This document shows, in pieces, positions 13,401 through 17,786 of a DNA stretch of 17,786 nucleotides. The notes under the pieces were generated by a model. It searched no databases and was not told where the DNA came from. It saw only the letters and a list, made by a program, of their open reading frames with translations. The stretch comes from Bacillota bacterium (lineage in GTDB: Bacteria > Bacillota_I > Bacilli_A > RF39 > UBA660): the NCBI GenBank assembly GCA_003524085.1, contig DOEC01000034.1:1-17786 (forward strand), written 5' to 3'. Each line of letters begins with the position of its first letter. Positions within the stretch are counted from its first letter, which is position 1. The position numbers and the translations under genes were made by a program.

Positions 13401-14549
13401 TTCATCTAAATAACTAGTTCCTAATCCTAAAGTATTTTCAATACCAAAGTTATCCAGTATAGTAGCGCCTATACAAGCAAATGTGTCTCTTGTTTCTAAA
13501 GTGCCACGATATTTAAAACTTTTACTGAAGAATATGAGAGGTACGTTTTCTCTAGTGTGGTCTGTTCCTACATAAGTTGGATCGTTTCCATGGTCGGCTG
13601 TAAATATTACTAAGTCGTCTTCTTTTAGTTTGTTTAAAAATACTGGTAAATACTCATCTAACTCTTCTAAGCATTTCAAGTATCCGTCTTTATCTCTTCT
13701 GTGTCCATACTTGCTATCAAAGTCGTTTAAGTTTAAAAATAGTAGTCCATTAAAATCACTTCTAGCAAAATCACTTAACTTAATAAGTCCATCTATATTA
13801 TTTTTAGTCTTAAGCCCGTGTGTAATACCTGTATCAGCAAAAATATCTTTAATCTTTCCAAGCGCTAATACGTCATACCCTTTATCATATAACATAGTCA
13901 TCACATTTTTAGGTGGCACTTGTGTAAAATCTTTTCTATTAGGAGTTCTTGTAAAGTCCCCAGGTTTACCAACGAATGGTCTAGCAATAATTCTACCAAC
14001 TTTATATTCTTCATTAAATACAAGTTTACTAATCTTTTCACAAATACTATATAATTCTTCTAATGGAATAATATCTTCATGCGCGGCTACTTGTAAAACA
14101 CTGTCAGCACTAGTATAAACTATAATTGCACCTGTTTTCATGTGCATTTCCCCAAGTTCTTTGATAATCTCTGTTCCAGACATCGCACAATTACCTATTA
14201 CTTGCCTACCAGTAACTCTTTGAATTTCACTAATCAAATAAATTGGAAACCCATCAGGATAAGTCATAAATGGTTTATCATAGACTATACCCATCATTTC
14301 ATAATGCCCGTTTAATGTGTCTTTAGCTTTATTAGCTGGTTCTAGTTTACCATGATAACCAAATTTGTATTTCCCGTCATTCTTTACTATATCGGTAAGC
14401 CCAAGTTTCTCAAACACAGGCAAGTGGTAGTTATCACCTTCTAGGATATGCCCTAAAGTATTGGCACCTATATCATTAAACTTGTCCGCGTCTTTCGCCT
14501 GTCCTACTCCTAAACTATCTGTTACAATTAAAAATACCCTTTTAAACAT
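13392..14549 (-). CDS. deoB: Phosphopentomutase DeoB
   Basis: DeoB interconverts ribose (or deoxyribose) 1- and 5-phosphates in nucleoside salvage. The 385-residue protein belongs to the alkaline phosphatase superfamily. It has the metal site VTDSLGVG (Asp11), the family segment GANTLGHI, and DTLNGHYEMMG, in which Thr78 aligns with the phosphorylated Thr of the Bacillus enzyme. The C-terminal metal motifs include FTADHGNDPTYVGTDHTREN, and HRRDKDGY is seen near residue ~300. I chose ATG 14549 because AGGAG lies eight bases upstream; GTG 14558 would overlap that site. The gene follows xerD by five bases, as in the Bacillus xerD-deoB arrangement, so the pair is one operon. Confidence 0.96.
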   Translation of the reverse strand: MFKRVFLIVTDSLGVGQAKDADKFNDIGANTLGHILEGDNYHLPVFEKLGLTDIVKNDGKYKFGYHGKLEPANKAKDTLNGHYEMMGIVYDKPFMTYPDGFPIYLISEIQRVTGRQVIGNCAMSGTEIIKELGEMHMKTGAIIVYTSADSVLQVAAHEDIIPLEELYSICEKISKLVFNEEYKVGRIIARPFVGKPGDFTRTPNRKDFTQVPPKNVMTMLYDKGYDVLALGKIKDIFADTGITHGLKTKNNIDGLIKLSDFARSDFNGLLFLNLNDFDSKYGHRRDKDGYLKCLEELDEYLPVFLNKLKEDDLVIFTADHGNDPTYVGTDHTRENVPLIFFSKSFKYRGTLETRDTFACIGATILDNFGIENTLGLGTSYLDELK

Positions 14550-14554
14550 TTTCC

Positions 14555-15427
14555 TCACTCCTTATGACTTCTATTATGATACATTTCATAGTTACTTCTT
14601 AATACATCATTTACTACTTCCGTATAAATATTAGTTGTACTTATATTTTCATGCCCTAGCATTTCTTGAATACTCCTTATATCAGCTCCACCTTCAAGTA
14701 AATGTGTTGCAAATGAGTGCCTTAATACGTGTGGAGTTATTTCTTTTTCAATGCCAGTTAACTCTCTAATATTTTCAAGAATATAGTTAAACCCTTGCCT
14801 AGTAATAGGCTTACCATGATTATTAAGAAAAACTTGATTATATGTATTTCTTTTTAATAACTTACTTCTATAATCACTTAAATAGACTTTCAAGTAATAA
14901 CTTGCAACTTCCCCTAGTGGAATAATTCTTTCCTTTTTCCCTTTACCATTAATTCTAATTATACTATTTTCAAAATCAATGTTAGAGTATTCAATACTAA
15001 CCAGCTCACTTACTCTAAGTCCTGTTGCATACATAAGTTCAAGCATAGCCTTATTTCTATAGTCAAACTCACTATTTAATGGAATATCAAGTAGTTTATT
15101 TACTTCAGATATACTCAAATACTTAGGTAACTTCTTAGGACTCTTTAAAGAACTAACTTCCTCCATTGGACTTACTTTTATTATACTTTCGTCCACTAAA
15201 TAATTAAAGAAACTTTTAAGTGAAGAAATATGTCTATTAACAGTACTCACTTCAAGCCCATTTATAGAGCTTATATAAGCCAAAATATCTTTTTTAGTAC
15301 AAGACTCTATACTGCCATTAAAAGCCTTAAAAAAGTCCTCTAAATCAAGCATATAAGAGTTAATAGTATTATCTCCTAACTTTTTTTCAGTTTTTAAAAA
15401 CAATAAATAATCTTCTACATACTTCAT
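14555..15427 (-). CDS. xerD: Tyrosine recombinase XerD
   Basis: XerD with XerC resolves chromosome dimers at dif; other XerC/D paralogues exist. The 290-residue protein has the core-binding N-terminal domain (EDYLLFLKTEKKLGDNTINSY onwards) and the catalytic domain with Arg138 (ATGLRVSEL), Lys162 (GKGKKERIIPLG), His233 and Arg236 (TPHVLRHSFATHLLEGGADI), His259 (MLGHENISTT) and Tyr268 (NIYTEV). All six catalytic residues are present. The length is normal, and this is a housekeeping-type Xer rather than a phage integrase. ATG 15427 has only a weak GTGAAG site; TATAAT (15444-15439) lies shortly upstream. Its partner deoB follows, which favours the XerD assignment, since the neighbourhood is typical for Bacilli. 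Confidence 0.92.
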   Translation of the reverse strand: MKYVEDYLLFLKTEKKLGDNTINSYMLDLEDFFKAFNGSIESCTKKDILAYISSINGLEVSTVNRHISSLKSFFNYLVDESIIKVSPMEEVSSLKSPKKLPKYLSISEVNKLLDIPLNSEFDYRNKAMLELMYATGLRVSELVSIEYSNIDFENSIIRINGKGKKERIIPLGEVASYYLKVYLSDYRSKLLKRNTYNQVFLNNHGKPITRQGFNYILENIRELTGIEKEITPHVLRHSFATHLLEGGADIRSIQEMLGHENISTTNIYTEVVNDVLRSNYEMYHNRSHKE

Positions 15428-15460
15428 ATATCTTCACTATTATAATTGTACCAAATAATT

Positions 15461-15492
15461 AAAAAAAAGAAAATACTAATATTCTCTTTTTT
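15461..15492. terminator. Bidirectional hairpin terminator after the large secreted protein gene
   Basis: GAAAATA (15469-15475), loop CTAA, TATTCTC (15480-15486), with one G-T pair on the minus strand, is flanked by A8 on the left and T6 on the right. The stem can extend to about 12 pairs. On the minus strand the T tract follows the hairpin and separates the 15502 gene from xerD. Confidence 0.8.
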
Positions 15493-15501
15493 ACATAAAT
15501 T

Positions 15502-17786
15502 TTAATTCATTACATAAGGATCACTTTGTGTACCACTTCCCGTTACCACCACATCAGACTTTAGAGCCATAACTGGGGAATAAGCTATTGTAGATATAGT
15601 AACAGTTGGCCAGCCACCATCAACGCTGGATTTTCTTGTATCGACCCTTCCATCATCACGAACAATAACGATAAAATAGCTGCTATTTGAATATGTCGTT
15701 AAAGTCCACTGAGTCTGACTGCTTCCTTGATAAAGCCAATTATTGTTATGACATGCTGTAATTTCATCATAATTAATTAATGTAGTTGTTCTTGTACAAT
15801 CGCTTTCAACAGCAGCATATGTAAAATCGGAAGCATACATCAATCCTACTGAACCTATGGTTTGTACAGCACTTTCATAACTAGTTGATGAAGTAGCTCC
15901 AGCAGTGTTTCCTCTCTCTGTTGTATAAATTCCCGAAGCAGTCAATGAAAAAGAACTAGAAGAGGCTGCACCAAGGTGCATAACATAATTTACTGTATTT
16001 TTATAATTTGATAAAGAATATATATCTTTAAGAGTTGAATACATTGACGTAGAAGCCCAATAATTTTCATTTTTAGAATTAAACGCCATTGTAGGATAAT
16101 TATTCTTTTCATAATGTCTTCTTACTCTTATTACATTCTCTCCATTTACTCCATCTGGGAATAACCCTATTATTCTCCATATTTCTTTTGTCCCATCTGT
16201 TTTTTCCATTTTAATATAATTATTTGGATTACTTCCTTCATATCTATAACCGTTCTCATTTACTGCATTTGCTTGGATTAAGCTTGAAAGCGTTGGTAAG
16301 TTTTTCTTAAATGTTATACTACAAGTTTTTCCACTCGTTACATTACTTATTGCATAAGTATTACCACTTAATGTTCCACCACATGTATCTGTCTCAAGTT
16401 CTGCTTTATATCCATCCCTTGGTGTTACTGTAAATGTTGCATCCTTACCTTCTTCAACAAGTACAGTACTTGTACCACTTCCATTATTGACAGTTAAAGA
16501 CACTGTATACATATTAACAGGTTCAGCGTTAACTTCATAAGGGTTAGTTGCACTACCATCTCCTGACTTATATATTAAATCTTTTTTTAACGATATGACT
16601 GGTCTAACAGCATTTGGCATATAATTCAAACCCCATCTTAATATGCCTAATCTATTCGCATTTTCTAAAGTAGCTGTCATAGCTGTTGTCTCATATTTCA
16701 TAGCAGTCATCAAATATGTATCTGGAGTAGCGTTTAAAGCATCATTAATGAAAAAATAATTGGAAATTATATCTCTACCCTTACTATTACTGCTATACCA
16801 AAGAATTACATTATTACTGTATTTAGTGAAACTACCACCCGCATAAGATACTTCATCAGCTGTCATTAGTGCTATTGGATATGTTAATTTTCCATTACCT
16901 GCAACTTGGTCTACAGTAAATTTATCATTTATATCTGAACAATCATATGTAGGTTTTATAATAGTATCATTGTACAACCTATCCATAGCTTCATAATTAA
17001 AAGCAGAACTTATACTATAATCTTGATTTTTTCCTAAAACTCGGCTGTTACAAAATGCTGCAGTTGTACTTAGGTATTTTGTGTAGTTAATAAAGTATTT
17101 TTCATACCAATGGTCTATAAATTTTTTAATATCACTAGAATTTTCATTAGTTTTATTATTTTCTAAAGACCCACTTGTTCCATACATATAGCCTACATAC
17201 ATTGGATCAGAATGGTAACCTGTATTATTATATGCACTTACTCCTATTATACCTTCGCTAGTATCAGGACTTGTTCCAGCATACAATAACCTTATACTGC
17301 CATCTGAGTTTGTCCTTATTATTCTCCAATATATAGGGTCTCCAGCACTTGCATATTTATGCATTGTACAGTTATTCTTATAGTTATCAGAGCCATTTTG
17401 ACATTCTTCCAATGTGTCATATTCTCTAAATGGTAGATATGGGTAATCAGTATTATATCCCCTGTAAACTATAACATCGCTTTCAAACACTCCAAACTTT
17501 ACCCAGTTATTTCTAACGTCACCTGCAAAATAATAAACGTCTGTGTTGTCTTCAGTAGCCTTATACATTGTTCCTATGTTTACATCTTCATACATTTGTG
17601 AAAAATCTGTTCTTGTTTTAATATTTGAGTTATCTTCCATTATTTGATAACCAAGTGTACCTTCAGTATATGGGTTATTTTCGTTTGTTGTACTCTCTAC
17701 TATATATAAACTACCTGTTACAGTTGACCCCATATCTATACTTTGGTCTTCAGTGCTATCTAGGTATTTTATTTCTAAAGTATAAC
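15502..17786 (-). CDS. Large secreted-type protein with duplicated WRII...PY domain (5' partial)
   Basis: The frame ends at 15502 and stays open to the right edge: codons before the internal ATG 17733 read YTLEIKYLDSTEDQSID, so the gene starts beyond the window. About 760 residues are visible. Two similar modules occur. The first runs from PIYWRIIRTNSDGSIRLLYA to PVISLKKDLIYKSGDGSATN then PYEVN; the second from EIWRIIGLFPDGVNGENVIR to PVMALKSDVVVTGSGTQSDPY. Between them lies an Ig-like repeat (YTVSLTVNNGSGTSTVLVEE onwards) with two Cys, DTCGG and KTCSI, that could form a disulfide. Such modules are common in surface or pilin-like proteins of gut Firmicutes (general knowledge), so extracellular location is inferred. 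No cell-wall anchor motif is visible at the C-terminus, which ends PYVMN. Confidence 0.85.
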   Translation of the reverse strand, partial: YTLEIKYLDSTEDQSIDMGSTVTGSLYIVESTTNENNPYTEGTLGYQIMEDNSNIKTRTDFSQMYEDVNIGTMYKATEDNTDVYYFAGDVRNNWVKFGVFESDVIVYRGYNTDYPYLPFREYDTLEECQNGSDNYKNNCTMHKYASAGDPIYWRIIRTNSDGSIRLLYAGTSPDTSEGIIGVSAYNNTGYHSDPMYVGYMYGTSGSLENNKTNENSSDIKKFIDHWYEKYFINYTKYLSTTAAFCNSRVLGKNQDYSISSAFNYEAMDRLYNDTIIKPTYDCSDINDKFTVDQVAGNGKLTYPIALMTADEVSYAGGSFTKYSNNVILWYSSNSKGRDIISNYFFINDALNATPDTYLMTAMKYETTAMTATLENANRLGILRWGLNYMPNAVRPVISLKKDLIYKSGDGSATNPYEVNAEPVNMYTVSLTVNNGSGTSTVLVEEGKDATFTVTPRDGYKAELETDTCGGTLSGNTYAISNVTSGKTCSITFKKNLPTLSSLIQANAVNENGYRYEGSNPNNYIKMEKTDGTKEIWRIIGLFPDGVNGENVIRVRRHYEKNNYPTMAFNSKNENYWASTSMYSTLKDIYSLSNYKNTVNYVMHLGAASSSSFSLTASGIYTTERGNTAGATSSTSYESAVQTIGSVGLMYASDFTYAAVESDCTRTTTLINYDEITACHNNNWLYQGSSQTQWTLTTYSNSSYFIVIVRDDGRVDTRKSSVDGGWPTVTISTIAYSPVMALKSDVVVTGSGTQSDPYVMN

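Noticed and set aside
14550..14558. GTG 14558 as start of DeoB
   Set aside because: It overlaps the RBS that serves ATG 14549, and the family normally begins near the metal-site strand.

Overview
The window looks like a chromosomal segment from a low-GC Firmicute of the Bacilli type, probably an uncultured gut-associated lineage. The evidence is strong A+T bias, AGGAGG-type ribosome binding sites, TTGACA/TATAAT promoters, ordinary use of TGA as a stop, a SpoIIM-family membrane protein, XerD next to DeoB, and a large secreted protein of a kind I associate with gut Bacilli/Clostridia. The exact lineage is an inference from general family knowledge, not from any search.

Left part (1-3713): the tail of an unidentified gene with a clean terminator, two small hypothetical genes (231, 517), then tex (S1-domain RNA-binding protein) and uppS (undecaprenyl diphosphate synthase) as a tight pair. 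Tex starts at 876, not at the upstream in-frame codon at 831.

Accessory part (3783-7264): small proteins I cannot assign. It begins with a promoter and three genes: A1 (two membrane segments plus coiled coils), B1 and C1. Immediately downstream lies a second, rearranged and partly decayed version: A2 is a truncated, frameshifted pseudogene, C2 is an intact paralogue of C1, and a degraded stretch at 6482-6857 is tentatively a B relic. One further intact unknown gene follows. This duplicated module is the best candidate here for an undescribed system, though no function can be assigned.

Middle (7269-10961): a 36-codon single-membrane-span gene on the minus strand, a SpoIIM-family gene, mnmA (tRNA 2-thiouridylase), an XRE-type helix-turn-helix regulator with a long unknown C-terminal part, and a complete YefM-YoeB type II toxin-antitoxin operon with a promoter, a paired hexamer operator and a terminator.

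Right part, mostly minus strand (11115-17786): a putative two-gene unit of an unknown membrane-anchored protein and a ZupT-like ZIP metal transporter; a plus-strand gene for a 43-residue basic protein made of eight xxRN tetrapeptides, behind a possible spore-type promoter; xerD-deoB as a two-gene operon; and a large secreted-type protein that runs off the right edge of the window, with two copies of one domain around an Ig-like repeat.

The DNA is very compact: several stop codons lie inside the stems or loops of intrinsic terminators, and the tex promoter overlaps the preceding terminator. No rRNA, tRNA, CRISPR array, insertion sequence or recognisable riboswitch was seen.
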